Shown piece by piece: positions 52,564-61,718 of a stretch of 64,000 nucleotides of DNA (positions are counted from its first letter, which is position 1; every line of letters starts with the position of its first letter). Both the position numbers and the translations under genes were made by a program. The stretch spans positions 124,001 to 188,000 of the forward strand of contig NZ_VMNI01000020.1 in NCBI RefSeq assembly GCF_007625205.1, given 5' to 3'. This stretch comes from Denitromonas ohlonensis (GTDB lineage Bacteria > Pseudomonadota > Gammaproteobacteria > Burkholderiales > Rhodocyclaceae). The notes below the pieces were generated by a model. The model did no database searches. It was not told the DNA's origin and worked only from the letters and a program-made list of their open reading frames with translations.

Positions 52564-53881
52564 GCTGGGCGATGCGGGTGCGGGTCAGCGGCGGGTTGTC
52601 GTCGAAGTAGCGACGGATGCCTTTCAGGATGGCGTTGGCCATTTTGTCCTGATAGGCGTGGTCGTTGAGGCGGCGCTCTTCTTCCGGGTTGCTGATGAAG
52701 GCGGTCTCGACCAGCACCGAGGGGATGTCCGGTGCCTTGAGCACGGCAAAGCCGGCATGCTCGACATCGCGCTTGTGCAGCGTGTTGATGTCACCCAGCT
52801 CGGCCAGCACGGCCTTGCCGACTTTCATGCTGTCGTTGATCGTGGCGGTTTGCGACAGGTCGAGCAGGGTGCGCGCCAGATGGCCGTCCTGACCGCCGAG
52901 GGCGACGCCACCGATCAGGTCGGCATTGTTTTCGCGCTTGGCCAGCCAGCGGGCGGCCGCGCTTGAGGCGCCGCGCTCGGAGAGCACGAACACCGAACTG
53001 CCGCGCGCATCGGGTTTGACGAAGGCGTCGGCATGGATCGACAGGAACAGGTCGGCTTTCACGGCGCGGGCCTTCTGGACGCGCTTGTGCAGCGGCACAA
53101 AATAGTCGCCGTCGCGGGTCAGCACGGCGCGCATGCCGGGCTCGGCGTCGATGCGCTTCTTGAGCAGGCGCGCGATCTTGAGCGTGACGTTCTTTTCGTA
53201 GCTGCCACGACGACCCACGGCGCCGGGGTCTTCACCGCCATGGCCAGGGTCGATGGCGACCGTCACCAGACGGTTCATCTTGCGCTCACCGGCCGGGTCA
53301 CGGCGCTCGGTGTGCTTGGCGGTTTGCACGTCGGCGCCGTCGCGGGTCGGGGTCGGCGCTTCGCCAACGGCCGCTTCGGTGGGGGAGTTCTTTTCGATCA
53401 GCGCCAGCAGCGGGTCGATCGGCTCGGTCGGGTAGAGGTCCACCACCAGCCGGTGGCCGTAGGCGCCAATGGGCTGCAGCGTGAAGATCTGCGGGTTGAT
53501 CTCTTTCTTGAGCTCGACCACCACGCGCACCACGCCCGGGCGGTTGCGGCCGGCGCGGATGAGCTGGATGTAGGGGTCGCCACCGGTCACGCTGTCGGGC
53601 AGGTGCTTGAGCACGCTGTCGAATTCGACACCTTCGAGGTCGACGACCAGGCGGTCCGGACCCTTCAGGACCATGTGTGAGGCTTTGATGTCGCTGTGCG
53701 ATTCGAGCGTGATGCGGGTGTAGTCTTCGGCCGGCCAGATGCGCACCGCCACCAGTTTGGGGGCGGCGTGGCCGAGCGGCGTGACCAGCATGGCAAAGGT
53801 GGCACTGGCCGCTTTGAGAAAATGGCGGCGTGCGGTGGGCTGCCCTACTGGGCTGGGCGCTTCGCTATTTTTATTGCGCAT
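52556..53881 (-). CDS. amiC: N-acetylmuramoyl-L-alanine amidase AmiC-type
   Basis: A 441-residue periplasmic zinc amidase splitting septal peptidoglycan. A Tat signal (RRHFLK, residues 18-23, before a hydrophobic stretch) is followed by an AMIN domain (LVAVRIWPAEDYTRITLES onward) and the Amidase_3 domain with VAIDPGHGGEDPGA (zinc His near 213), LSIHADAF and LVETAFISNPEEE. Tat export matches E. coli AmiC. Its 5' end overlaps the tsaE 3' end by 37 bases, linking the two as in many proteobacteria. Confidence 0.95.
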   Translation of the reverse strand: MRNKNSEAPSPVGQPTARRHFLKAASATFAMLVTPLGHAAPKLVAVRIWPAEDYTRITLESHSDIKASHMVLKGPDRLVVDLEGVEFDSVLKHLPDSVTGGDPYIQLIRAGRNRPGVVRVVVELKKEINPQIFTLQPIGAYGHRLVVDLYPTEPIDPLLALIEKNSPTEAAVGEAPTPTRDGADVQTAKHTERRDPAGERKMNRLVTVAIDPGHGGEDPGAVGRRGSYEKNVTLKIARLLKKRIDAEPGMRAVLTRDGDYFVPLHKRVQKARAVKADLFLSIHADAFVKPDARGSSVFVLSERGASSAAARWLAKRENNADLIGGVALGGQDGHLARTLLDLSQTATINDSMKVGKAVLAELGDINTLHKRDVEHAGFAVLKAPDIPSVLVETAFISNPEEERRLNDHAYQDKMANAILKGIRRYFDDNPPLTRTRIAQLN

Positions 53882-54351
53882 TGTCGTCCCGTGTCCGTCA
53901 GAGGGCGAATGAGTGCTTCGCGCCCGTCACCGTCAATTGCCAGCCTGATCTCGATGTCCGCCGGGCTGACATACGGCTCGGCTTTTTGGGGCCATTCGAC
54001 CAGACAGACGCCCTGAGCTGAAAAATATTCTTCGAGTCCCGCATCCAGAAATTCTTCTGGTGAAGTGAACCGATAAAAATCAAAGTGATATAAGTCTAAT
54101 CTAGAAACTACATAAGGTTCAATCAAGGTGTATGTGGGACTTTTCACGCTGCCGGTGTGACCGAGGCCTCTGAGCAGGCCGCGCACCAGCGTGGTTTTGC
54201 CCGCGCCGAGGTCGCCTTGCAGGTAAATCACCAGCCCCGCGGCCATCGCCGGCGCCAGTGCGGCGCCCAAGGCGAGGGTGTCGGTTTCATCAGCCAGATG
54301 CGTGTGCAGGCTGGGGTCGCTATCATCCGGGCTATGGATAAATTCGATCAT
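53845..54351 (-). CDS. tsaE: tRNA threonylcarbamoyladenosine biosynthesis ATPase TsaE
   Basis: A 168-residue P-loop protein of the t6A pathway, acting with TsaB and TsaD. The Walker A motif is GDLGAGKTT (about 46-54), followed by KSPTYTLIEPY and LYHFDFYRF, then the VCLVEWPQKAEPYV switch. Start 54351 overlaps the divergent queG start by 18 bases; a shorter start would relieve this but gives a less normal N-terminus. A stretch of about 80 bases (54054-54150) has AT-rich, rare-codon usage unlike the rest of the window. Confidence 0.92.
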   Translation of the reverse strand: MIEFIHSPDDSDPSLHTHLADETDTLALGAALAPAMAAGLVIYLQGDLGAGKTTLVRGLLRGLGHTGSVKSPTYTLIEPYVVSRLDLYHFDFYRFTSPEEFLDAGLEEYFSAQGVCLVEWPQKAEPYVSPADIEIRLAIDGDGREALIRPLTDTGRQCAIKIAKRPAQ

Positions 54352-55440
54352 CAGGAGGTCTCCGGGGCGGTGGGCGAGGCGTTCGACGTCGATGCGCTCG
54401 CGGCGCGCATTCGCGCGTGGGGCCTGGGGTTTGGCTTCGGCGAGGTCGGCATCACGGGCACGGATTTGCCGGGCGCGGAAGTGGGCCTGCAAGCCTGGCT
54501 GGCGGCGGGTTTTCACGGCGAGATGGATTATATGGCCAAACATGGCCTGCGCCGCTGCCGCCCCGCCGAGCTGGTGCCGGGCACCTTGCGGGTGATCACC
54601 GCGCGGCTCGACTACTGGCCCGAGTCGGCCGATGCCGACGCGGCGCTGAACGACCCCGAGCGGGCCTACATATCGCGCTACGCGCTTGGGCGCGATTATC
54701 ACAAAGTGTTGCGTTTACGCCTCAAAAAACTGGCTGAACGCATCGCCGAGGAGGTGCCGCACGGGTTTCGGGTGTTCACCGACTCGGCGCCGGTGACCGA
54801 AGTGGCGCTCGCCACCGAGTCCGGCATCGGCTGGCGCGGCAAGCACACGCTGCTGATCAGCCGCGAGGCCGGCTCCTTCTTTTTTCTGGGTGAAATCTTT
54901 ACCGATCTGCCGCTGCCGGTCGACCCGCCAGTCAGCGACCACTGCGGCGACTGCACCGCCTGCATCACCGTCTGCCCGACCCAGGCCATCGTCGCGCCCT
55001 ACAAGCTTGATGCGCGGCGCTGCATCTCCTACCTGACCATCGAATTGCACGGCGCGATCCCGGTCGAATTCCGTCCGCTGATCGGCAACCGTGTCTATGG
55101 CTGCGACGACTGCCAGCTGGTGTGCCCGTGGAACCGTTTCGCGCAGCGCACGGCCGAGGCGGACTTTGCCGTGCGCCATGGCCTCGACACCGCCTCGCTG
55201 GTCGAGCTGTTCGCCTGGACGGCAGAAGACTTCGAGTCGCGCATGCCCGGCAGCCCGATCTACCGCATCGGCCATGAGCGCTGGCTGCGTAATCTTGCCG
55301 TCGGTCTTGGCAATGCGCCGGGCACGCCGGCGGTGCTTGCTGCTTTGCAGGCGCGCGCGGACGATTCGTCCGAACTGGTGCGCGAGCATGTCGCCTGGGC
55401 GCTGGCGCAACACGCCGACCGCGCCGCGGCATCGGCGTAG
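54334..55440 (+). CDS. queG: Epoxyqueuosine reductase
   Basis: A 368-residue cobalamin and iron-sulfur enzyme for the last step of queuosine synthesis in tRNA. Two ferredoxin-like 4Fe-4S motifs are CGDCTACITVCPTQAIV (about 204) and CDDCQLVCPWN (about 257). The C-terminal HEAT-like repeat region is typical. The ATG at 54334 lies inside the divergent tsaE coding start. It is followed 29 bases later by murI. Confidence 0.94.
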   Translation: MDKFDHQEVSGAVGEAFDVDALAARIRAWGLGFGFGEVGITGTDLPGAEVGLQAWLAAGFHGEMDYMAKHGLRRCRPAELVPGTLRVITARLDYWPESADADAALNDPERAYISRYALGRDYHKVLRLRLKKLAERIAEEVPHGFRVFTDSAPVTEVALATESGIGWRGKHTLLISREAGSFFFLGEIFTDLPLPVDPPVSDHCGDCTACITVCPTQAIVAPYKLDARRCISYLTIELHGAIPVEFRPLIGNRVYGCDDCQLVCPWNRFAQRTAEADFAVRHGLDTASLVELFAWTAEDFESRMPGSPIYRIGHERWLRNLAVGLGNAPGTPAVLAALQARADDSSELVREHVAWALAQHADRAAASA

Positions 55441-55469
55441 AATGGCCGCTTTTTCGCCCGACCGCCGCC

Positions 55470-56279
55470 ATGCCTGCTGACCGTTCCCTGCCCATTGGTG
55501 TGTTCGATTCCGGCGTCGGCGGGCTGACCGTGGTGCGTGCGCTGATGGAGCGCCTGCCGCTCGAAAACATCGTGTACTTCGGCGACACCGCCCGCGTGCC
55601 CTACGGCATCAAGTCGGTCGCCACCATCGGCCACTACACCGAGCAGATCACCGACTTCCTGATGGCGCGCGGCGTGAAGATGCTCATCGTCGCCTGCAAC
55701 ACCATGGCCGCGGTGGCCGGCGATGTGGTGCGCCAAAAGGCCGGCGATGTGCCGGTGCTGGACGTGATCGACGCCGGTGCACAGGCCGCGGTGGCCGGCT
55801 CGACAGGTCGCGCCATCGGCGTCATCGGTACGCCCACCACCATCAACTCCAACGCCTACGCCCGACGCATGCATGCGCTCGACCCCAGCGTGCGTGTCTA
55901 TTCGCAGGCCTGTCCGCTATTCGTGCCGCTGGTCGAAGAGGGCTGGCTCGACCACCCGGTCACCCGCATGACCGCGCTCGAATACCTCAAGCCGGTGCTC
56001 GCCGAGCATGTGGACTCGCTGGTGCTCGGCTGCACCCACTACCCCTTGCTCAAACCGCTGCTGATGGACGTGGCCGGCCCGGGCGTGCGGCTGGTCGACT
56101 CCGCCATTACGGTTGCCGAACAAGCTGCGCAGACGCTCGTCCGGTTGAAGCTGGCCAACGCTGGCGAGCAGCACTCGTCCGCGCAGTTCTGTGTGACCGA
56201 TATCCCGCTGCGGTTTCAGACCATTGGGGAGCGGTTTCTGGGGCGCTCGCTCGGCCAGATCGAACGCATCGAGTGGTAG
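55470..56279 (+). CDS. murI: Glutamate racemase
   Basis: A 269-residue cofactor-independent racemase supplying D-glutamate to peptidoglycan. The catalytic cysteines are in VACNTMAAV (about residue 75) and LGCTHYPLLKP (about 187). The N-terminal GVFDSGVGGLTVVRAL is diagnostic. It follows queG in the same direction. A TAGAAT sequence at 55438-55443 overlapping the queG stop could act as its own -10 box, with low support. Confidence 0.95.
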   Translation: MPADRSLPIGVFDSGVGGLTVVRALMERLPLENIVYFGDTARVPYGIKSVATIGHYTEQITDFLMARGVKMLIVACNTMAAVAGDVVRQKAGDVPVLDVIDAGAQAAVAGSTGRAIGVIGTPTTINSNAYARRMHALDPSVRVYSQACPLFVPLVEEGWLDHPVTRMTALEYLKPVLAEHVDSLVLGCTHYPLLKPLLMDVAGPGVRLVDSAITVAEQAAQTLVRLKLANAGEQHSSAQFCVTDIPLRFQTIGERFLGRSLGQIERIEW

Positions 56280-56290
56280 GTGCGTCGCCG

Positions 56291-56917
56291 TTAATTCACC
56301 GCAAAGCAATAAAACAGGCCGTCGCCGCCAGTGCCCTGCAAATCGCTCTGACTGCAGCCGCGCGAGCCGTGTGAGCTGTTCCACGACTTTGACGGTGCGT
56401 CGTCGCGCAAACCGATACGGTCGTGGTGGCCAACCATCGCGCTGCCCGCGCCGCTGCTTGTCCAGTCGTTACAGGTTTTGCCCGCCGCCAGTGTGCCGTC
56501 CGGGTTCGAGCCGGTCAGGATGTCGTGACGGTTGGGCGTGTCGCCCCGCCCGTTGATGACCTCGCCGGTTTCGGTCAGCGCGGTCTGCTTGGTCAGCCCG
56601 TTCTGGTCGCTGTGCAAGTCGGCCACGCTGCTCGCAATGCGCTCGCCTTTGGCGTTGGCCCACGGGCCCTTTCCAATGCGGTCGCGCGCATTTACCCCGG
56701 TGCTGCTCAGGTAGGCATGCCATGTTTTGTTACCGGCGCCGGCAGCGGCGGCAAGCTTCTGGCAGTGCGCATCCGCGCCGGTCAGACCGCCCAGGTTTGC
56801 CCCTTGCCCGGGTCCGGCGCTGGTGACGAAAAAGCTCATCCCGCCGTGTCCGCCCATGGTGCTGCAGCCGGCCAGTAAAACCGTGCCGAGTAGTGCGAGT
56901 GTGGTCTTGTGATTCAT
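56291..56917 (-). CDS. Putative outer-membrane lipoprotein, lectin-like/DUF1554-type domain
   Basis: A 208-residue predicted lipoprotein. A short signal helix ends in LLAGC (lipid-modified Cys18), and AAGGAG is well placed before the ATG at 56917. The mature domain holds LTGADAHCQKLAAAAGAG, TWHAYLSSTGVNARDRIGKG and paired cysteines, with TCNDWTSSGAGSAMVGHHDR and CSQSDLQGTGGDGLFYCFAVN near the end. This motif order resembles collagen XV/endostatin-like or DUF1554 surface domains (recalled, not checked). Function is unknown. It converges with murI with an 11-base gap. Confidence 0.75.
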   Translation of the reverse strand: MNHKTTLALLGTVLLAGCSTMGGHGGMSFFVTSAGPGQGANLGGLTGADAHCQKLAAAAGAGNKTWHAYLSSTGVNARDRIGKGPWANAKGERIASSVADLHSDQNGLTKQTALTETGEVINGRGDTPNRHDILTGSNPDGTLAAGKTCNDWTSSGAGSAMVGHHDRIGLRDDAPSKSWNSSHGSRGCSQSDLQGTGGDGLFYCFAVN

Positions 56918-57132
56918 GCTCGTCTCCTTCCGGTCGGCGCGCGAAGCCCGCACGCGGGCGACAGCAACGGGTTTCTGGCTGCTGTGAGAATGGGGTTGTC
57001 ATTCAGGTATAGAACATCGGTGGGGTGAGAGATATTCCCTGCGCGTTGCCCGAAGGCTGCGAAACAGAATCAGCGCGTCGTCGCGCGATCAAGCCGTCCC
57101 CACCGGGGTTTCGTCTACAGCCTGCCCGTGGA

Positions 57133-57516
57133 CTAGATGGCTGCGCCGTTTTCCTTCAGGAGATCGCGTAGCACCGAGCGGTGGCAGTGCAATTCGTTCT
57201 CGCAATAGCAACCGACCGAGAAGTTGCTCTGGTGCGAGAGCGTTGCAAGCAGTGCGAGGGCATGGGCGGCCGAGGGCTCGCGCATTTCTGAGCGGTACTT
57301 TTTCTTGAAAGCCGACCATTCTGCGTCGGTCTTTGCCGCCTGGCCGAGTTTCATGGTGTCGCCGCTTGGCGCCAGTACCGGGAACCACACATCATAGAAA
57401 TTGCGTGAGGCGAACTCGGTCTTGGGCACGCCGCGAGGCGGGCGGCGGACCGTGCCGATGCGGGTGCCTTCGTCCGGTGCGCGGTCGGTGCCGAGGCGAA
57501 CGACTCTGATGGTCAT
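57133..57516 (-). CDS. DUF488 family protein
   Basis: A 127-residue cytosolic DUF488 protein. The family pattern is RVVRLGTDR near the start, FYDVWFPVLAPS, and the C-terminal Cys/His motif VGCYCENELHCHRSVLRDLL. The function is unknown; a redox or nucleic-acid role is often suggested. The start lies seven bases after the sulfurtransferase stop, so the two probably share an operon. The 215-base gap upstream of 57133 toward the lipoprotein gene contains only small GC hairpins. Confidence 0.88.
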   Translation of the reverse strand: MTIRVVRLGTDRAPDEGTRIGTVRRPPRGVPKTEFASRNFYDVWFPVLAPSGDTMKLGQAAKTDAEWSAFKKKYRSEMREPSAAHALALLATLSHQSNFSVGCYCENELHCHRSVLRDLLKENGAAI

Positions 57517-57523
57517 TGATGTC

Positions 57524-58375
57524 TCAAGTGCCTGTCGCGATGGCGCGCCCTGCATCCGCACACCATTCACTCCACGACCCCGGATACAGCCGCCCGCCAG
57601 ACAGCCCGGCGATTTCCATCGCCAGCAGGTTGTGGCAGGCGGTGACGCCGGAGCCGCATTGGTGCACGACCTGTTGCGGGTCGCGGCCGGCGACGAGTGA
57701 GGTGAATTCCCTGCGTAGTTGTTCGGCCGACTTGAAGCGGCCGTCGGGGCCGAGGTTGTCTTTGAAGAAGCGGTTGATTGCGCCGGGGATGTGGCCGCCG
57801 ACGGGGTCGATGGTTTCGTTCTCGCCGCGGAAGCGGTCGGGGCTGCGCGCGTCGATGAGCAGCATGGCGTCGCTGCCCTTGTGGCTGTCGACATAGCTCG
57901 CGTCAACGGCGAGCGGTCGAAGTTCGGCGTCGAAGCGGGTGGCCGTGGGGGTGACCTCTTTCTGACTGAGCAGTCCGTTGGCCGAGCACCAAGCCTGGAA
58001 GCCGCCGTCGAGTACCGCGACGTTGCGATGGCCGAGCCAGTTGAGCAGCCACCACAGGCGGGCCGCGTACATGCCGCCGCCGTCGTCATAGGCAACGACC
58101 TGGCTGTCGCGGTTGATGCCGATCTCACCCAGACGTTGCGCCAGGGCGACCGGATCGGGCAGGGGGTGCCGGCCGTTCTTGCCCGTGCGCGGGCCGGACA
58201 GCTCATCGTCCATGTGCAAAAAATGGGCGCCGGGGATGTGGCCTTTGGTGTAAGCGGCGCGGCCGAAGTCGGGGTTGCCGAGGTCATGCCGGCAGTCGAC
58301 CACCACCCAGCCGGGCGCCTGCAATTGGTGGATCAGGCGCTCGGGGGTGATCAGCGTGCACAGCGGCTCGGTCAT
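57524..58375 (-). CDS. sseA: 3-mercaptopyruvate / thiosulfate sulfurtransferase
   Basis: A 283-residue tandem rhodanese. The N-terminal inactive domain holds WVVVDCRHDLGNPDFGRAAY and GHIPGAHFLHMD; the C-terminal catalytic domain has LLIDARSPDRFRGE, GHIPGAINRFF and the active loop CGSGVTA (Cys about 240). The CGSGVTA loop is the mercaptopyruvate-sulfurtransferase type. Its start overlaps the STAS-like gene by four bases (ATGA). Confidence 0.93.
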   Translation of the reverse strand: MTEPLCTLITPERLIHQLQAPGWVVVDCRHDLGNPDFGRAAYTKGHIPGAHFLHMDDELSGPRTGKNGRHPLPDPVALAQRLGEIGINRDSQVVAYDDGGGMYAARLWWLLNWLGHRNVAVLDGGFQAWCSANGLLSQKEVTPTATRFDAELRPLAVDASYVDSHKGSDAMLLIDARSPDRFRGENETIDPVGGHIPGAINRFFKDNLGPDGRFKSAEQLRREFTSLVAGRDPQQVVHQCGSGVTACHNLLAMEIAGLSGGRLYPGSWSEWCADAGRAIATGT

Positions 58376-58731
58376 GCGACGGTTTCCGCGTCGGTCAGCC
58401 AGGCGCGGGCGTTGAGTTCGTCGGTGAAGACCTGTACATCGGCGTCAACAAACATCTGCGACACCCAGGCACTCCAGGTGGCCCATTGGTCTTCGGTGAT
58501 GACGGCGATCTTGCCGAAATCGTGTTTGTGCTCACGGCTGTAGCGGATCTCTTCCCAAGCCACGTCGATGGTGAAGCCGCTCATCTCGCGTAGGTCGATC
58601 AGCAGATTGACCGGACCCTCGAACTTGATCTTGTAATTGACCAGCTCTTCGAACTCTTTGTAGTCCGCGAGGGTGAATTCGCCGAAGACGGCGATAGCGA
58701 CGAGTCCGTCGGAGTGCTCTTTGGTGATCAT
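58372..58731 (-). CDS. SpoIIAA/STAS-like protein
   Basis: A 119-residue cytosolic protein with the STAS/SpoIIAA-like fold: alternating strands and helices with VAIAVFGEFTLADYKEF, VNLLIDLREMSGF and a KIAVITEDQW segment. The family (SpoIIAA-like) includes lipid-binding or anti-sigma regulator relatives, but no partner kinase or sigma factor is nearby. It is translationally coupled to sseA. Confidence 0.82.
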   Translation of the reverse strand: MITKEHSDGLVAIAVFGEFTLADYKEFEELVNYKIKFEGPVNLLIDLREMSGFTIDVAWEEIRYSREHKHDFGKIAVITEDQWATWSAWVSQMFVDADVQVFTDELNARAWLTDAETVA

Positions 58732-58789
58732 GCCATGCTCCTTTTGGGCAGAAGGCCTGTCTCTACTATAACGACCGGCCGGTGGGGCT

Positions 58790-59683
58790 TCAATCGCGGT
58801 GTGATGCGGCGGGGGCCGGTGCGCGGGCGCGGGTGATGAGCATGCCGCTGACCACGATCATGCCAATGCCCAGCCACGCCGCGGCCGGCAGCACTTCGCC
58901 CCACAACACCACGCCGAACAGGCTGGCGAATATCACCGTCGAATAGGCCAGATTGGCCGCGACAATGGTGGCGCCAACGCGATAGGCGCGGGTCATGGCC
59001 AGTTGGGCGGCCGTGCCAAACACGCCAATGCCCAGCACCAGCGCGGCGCCCGTGGCATCAGGCGCGGTAAAGCCGTCGCTGGCGAACACGAAGGGCAGGG
59101 CGCCCAGGCAGGTGACACACGAAAAGTAAAACACCGTGCGCGACTCCGGCTCGCCCGCGCGGCCGAGTTCTCGCACATTGATGTAGGCGAGGCTGGCGAT
59201 CAGGCCCGAGGCCAGCCCGGCCACGGCGCCCAGCCATTGCTCCGGGGCGATGGTGGGGTGCAGCAGCACGACCACACCGAGAAAACCGAGTGCTACGGCG
59301 CCGATGGCCAGCGCGCGCAGCGGCTCGCGAAACCACAGGGCGAGCAGCAGTGCGACAAAAATGGGTGAGGTGTAATTAAGCGTGACTGCCGCGGCCAACG
59401 GCAGCAGGCTGATCGCAAAAAAGTAGCAGCCCAGCGCAATCGAGCCCGCCACGGCGCGGGTGAGCTGTAATCGCCAGTGCCGGGTGCGAAAAGGCGTGCC
59501 CCGGCTGCGCATGAACACCGCCATGAACAGCAAGCCGGCCAGACCGCGGTAAAAGGTCAGCTCGGCAATGCCCACGCGGTCCGCGCCGAGCTTGACGCAT
59601 ACGCCCATGCAGGCGAACAGCAAACTGGCGAGGATCATCCAAAAGGCGGGCATGGCATGGCGCGGTGCAACACAAAAACGCAT
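58790..59683 (-). CDS. DMT (EamA) family permease
   Basis: A 297-residue ten-helix drug/metabolite transporter. Two EamA halves are visible; the second strand pair starts near LGIGVFGTAAQLAMTRAYRVG and ends with WLGIGMIVVSGMLI. An alternative start at 59653 (MPAFWMILASLLFACMG) begins right at TM1. Substrate unknown. It is leftward; the promoter region faces the divergent alkA fusion. Confidence 0.88.
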   Translation of the reverse strand: MRFCVAPRHAMPAFWMILASLLFACMGVCVKLGADRVGIAELTFYRGLAGLLFMAVFMRSRGTPFRTRHWRLQLTRAVAGSIALGCYFFAISLLPLAAAVTLNYTSPIFVALLLALWFREPLRALAIGAVALGFLGVVVLLHPTIAPEQWLGAVAGLASGLIASLAYINVRELGRAGEPESRTVFYFSCVTCLGALPFVFASDGFTAPDATGAALVLGIGVFGTAAQLAMTRAYRVGATIVAANLAYSTVIFASLFGVVLWGEVLPAAAWLGIGMIVVSGMLITRARAPAPAASHRD

Positions 59684-59799
59684 TGAACCACAGGCCTTGC
59701 GTCACCGACAGGACGGTGCGCCGCGGCCCGGACAGTTTTGTCTGATTCCATGTCCGATGTGTTCGTGCCCGATGCGTCCGGGCTGACCATAATGCAGGC

Positions 59800-61233
59800 A
59801 TGGAACTCGATCCTGACCGCTGCTATGACGCTTTTACCACCCATGATGCCCGCTTTGATGGCCGGGTGTTCGTGGGTGTGAGCTCGACCGGCATCTACTG
59901 TCGGCCGGTGTGCCGGGTGCGCACGCCGCGGCGGACCGTGTGCAGTTTTTATGTGAGTGCGGCGGCCGCCGAGGCCGCTGGCTTTCGCCCCTGCCTGCGC
60001 TGCCGGCCCGAGCTGGCGCCGGGGTTGTCGGCCATGGACGCGAGCGCCACGCTGGCGCACGCCGCGGCTGGCCTGATCGATGCGCACCTGGCGGACGATC
60101 TGTCGGTAACGTCGCTGGCCGGCAAGGTTGGCATCACCGATCGCCATCTGCGCCGCCTGTTTCGTGAACAATTTGGGGTTGCGCCGGCAGACTATCTGCG
60201 TACCCGCCGCCTGTTGCTGGCCAAGCGCCTGCTCACCGACACAGCGCTGCCCGTTACCGAAGTGGCGGCGGCCGCCGGCTTCGGCAGCTTGCGGGCACTC
60301 GAATCGGCCTTTCAGCGCAACTACCGCATGGTGCCGTCTGCGCTGCGTGGCAAGGTGCGGCAGATGGCGGGCGATGGCCTGCATTTCACGTTGGCGTACC
60401 GGCCGCCCTTCGACTTCGCGCGGCTGATCGACTTCCTCGCCGGGCGCACCATCCTTGGCGTGGAGCAGGTGGCCGAGGGCGAGTATCGCCGCACCGTGCG
60501 GCTCGACGGGCACCGCGGCTGGCTGCGGGTGCGCCCCGGCAAGACCGCGCTTGTAGTGACGCTGTCTCCGTCCTTGTCGGCCGTGGTGCCCGCGGTGCTG
60601 GCGGGCGTGCGGCGCCTGTTCGATCTCGACGCCGATCCGCTGGCCGTGCTGCAAGCGCTCGGCCCGCTGGCCGAGGCCCGCCCCGGGCTGCGGCTGCCGG
60701 GCGCCTTCGACGGCATCGAGATGGCGGTGCGCGCGGTGCTCGGCCAGCAGATCACCGTCAAGGCTGCACGTACCCTGGCCGGGCGTTTTGCCGCCGCTTT
60801 TGGCGAACCGATCGAGACGCCCTGGGCGGAATTGAACACCTGCTTCCCCAGCGCCGAGCGCATCGCCGACCTGAGCATCTCTCAGATCGCCGAGCGCGGC
60901 GTCATCAGCCGACGTGCCGAAGTCATCATCGCGCTCGCCGCGGCGGTGGCCGAGGCACGGCTGATGCTCTCGCCCGGCGCGCCGGTGCAGGAGACCATCG
61001 CGCAGCTTCAGGCCTTGCCCGGCATCGGCCCGTGGACGGCGCACTACATCGCCATGCGCGCGCTGGCCTGGCCGGACGCCTACCCTGACGGCGACTACGG
61101 CGTGCGCGCCGCGCTGGGCATGTGCAGCACCCGCGAGGCGCGCCTCCAGGCCGAGGCCTGGCGGCCGTGGCGCGCCTACGCGGTCATGCATCTATGGGCT
61201 TCGCTGGGCGAAGCCGAGGAGACCCCATCATGA
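59800..61233 (+). CDS. Ada regulator/AlkA fusion: DNA-3-methyladenine glycosylase II
   Basis: A 477-residue fusion. The N-terminal Ada zinc domain has Cys34, Cys38, Cys65 and Cys68 (Cys34 or 38 is the methyl-phosphotriester acceptor), then an AraC HTH ([20 protein letters not shown]), then an AlkA glycosylase with Hh[18 protein letters not shown] and a catalytic Asp near 432. Methyl-phosphotriester repair on the N domain should turn on transcription, while AlkA removes alkylated bases. It overlaps ogt by four bases (ATGA). Confidence 0.94.
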   Translation: MELDPDRCYDAFTTHDARFDGRVFVGVSSTGIYCRPVCRVRTPRRTVCSFYVSAAAAEAAGFRPCLRCRPELAPGLSAMDASATLAHAAAGLIDAHLADDLSVTSLAGKVGITDRHLRRLFREQFGVAPADYLRTRRLLLAKRLLTDTALPVTEVAAAAGFGSLRALESAFQRNYRMVPSALRGKVRQMAGDGLHFTLAYRPPFDFARLIDFLAGRTILGVEQVAEGEYRRTVRLDGHRGWLRVRPGKTALVVTLSPSLSAVVPAVLAGVRRLFDLDADPLAVLQALGPLAEARPGLRLPGAFDGIEMAVRAVLGQQITVKAARTLAGRFAAAFGEPIETPWAELNTCFPSAERIADLSISQIAERGVISRRAEVIIALAAAVAEARLMLSPGAPVQETIAQLQALPGIGPWTAHYIAMRALAWPDAYPDGDYGVRAALGMCSTREARLQAEAWRPWRAYAVMHLWASLGEAEETPS

Positions 61234-61718
61234 ACACCCCGCCATACGGACTGCGCTTTGATACCTCGCTCGGCGTGTGCCAGGTGCGCGCCAGCGATGC
61301 CGGATTGCTTAGCGTGCGTTTCGACGAGGCGGCGTGCGATCTGCCCGCCAACGGGCTATGCCACGAGGCGGCGCGGCAAGTCAGCGCCTATCTGGCCGGC
61401 GAATTGAGTGCCTTTGATCTGCCGCTGGCACCGCAAGGCACGCCCTTCCAGCAGTCGGTGTGGTCGGCCTTGCGCAAACTACCCTATGGCGCGACCACGC
61501 ATTACGGCGCGTTGGCCGCCGCACTCGGCCGGCCGACTGCTGCGCGCGCCATCGGTGCCGCCGTCGGCAAAAATCCAATCTGGCTGATCATCCCCTGTCA
61601 TCGCGTCATTGGCCGCGACGGCTCACTCACCGGTTACGCCGGCGGCCTGCCGCGCAAGCGCGCGCTGCTGGATCTGGAGGCGAGCGTGGCCACCGAATTG
61701 ACCGGGAGCGCACACTGA
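61230..61718 (+). CDS. ogt: Methylated-DNA--[protein]-cysteine S-methyltransferase
   Basis: A 162-residue suicide repair protein for O6-alkylguanine. The acceptor is Cys123 in [19 protein letters not shown], with the HTH region [20 protein letters not shown] before it. The start overlaps the Ada/AlkA stop. With the upstream gene it rebuilds the full Ada activity set (Ada N-domain, AlkA, MGMT) in one operon. Its stop overlaps the next permease start (TGATG). Confidence 0.95.
   Translation: MNTPPYGLRFDTSLGVCQVRASDAGLLSVRFDEAACDLPANGLCHEAARQVSAYLAGELSAFDLPLAPQGTPFQQSVWSALRKLPYGATTHYGALAAALGRPTAARAIGAAVGKNPIWLIIPCHRVIGRDGSLTGYAGGLPRKRALLDLEASVATELTGSAH

Noticed and set aside
57061-57132. CCCCACCGGGG-type hairpin near the DUF488 stop as a terminator
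   Set aside because: The stem is only four bases with no U-run, too weak to call.
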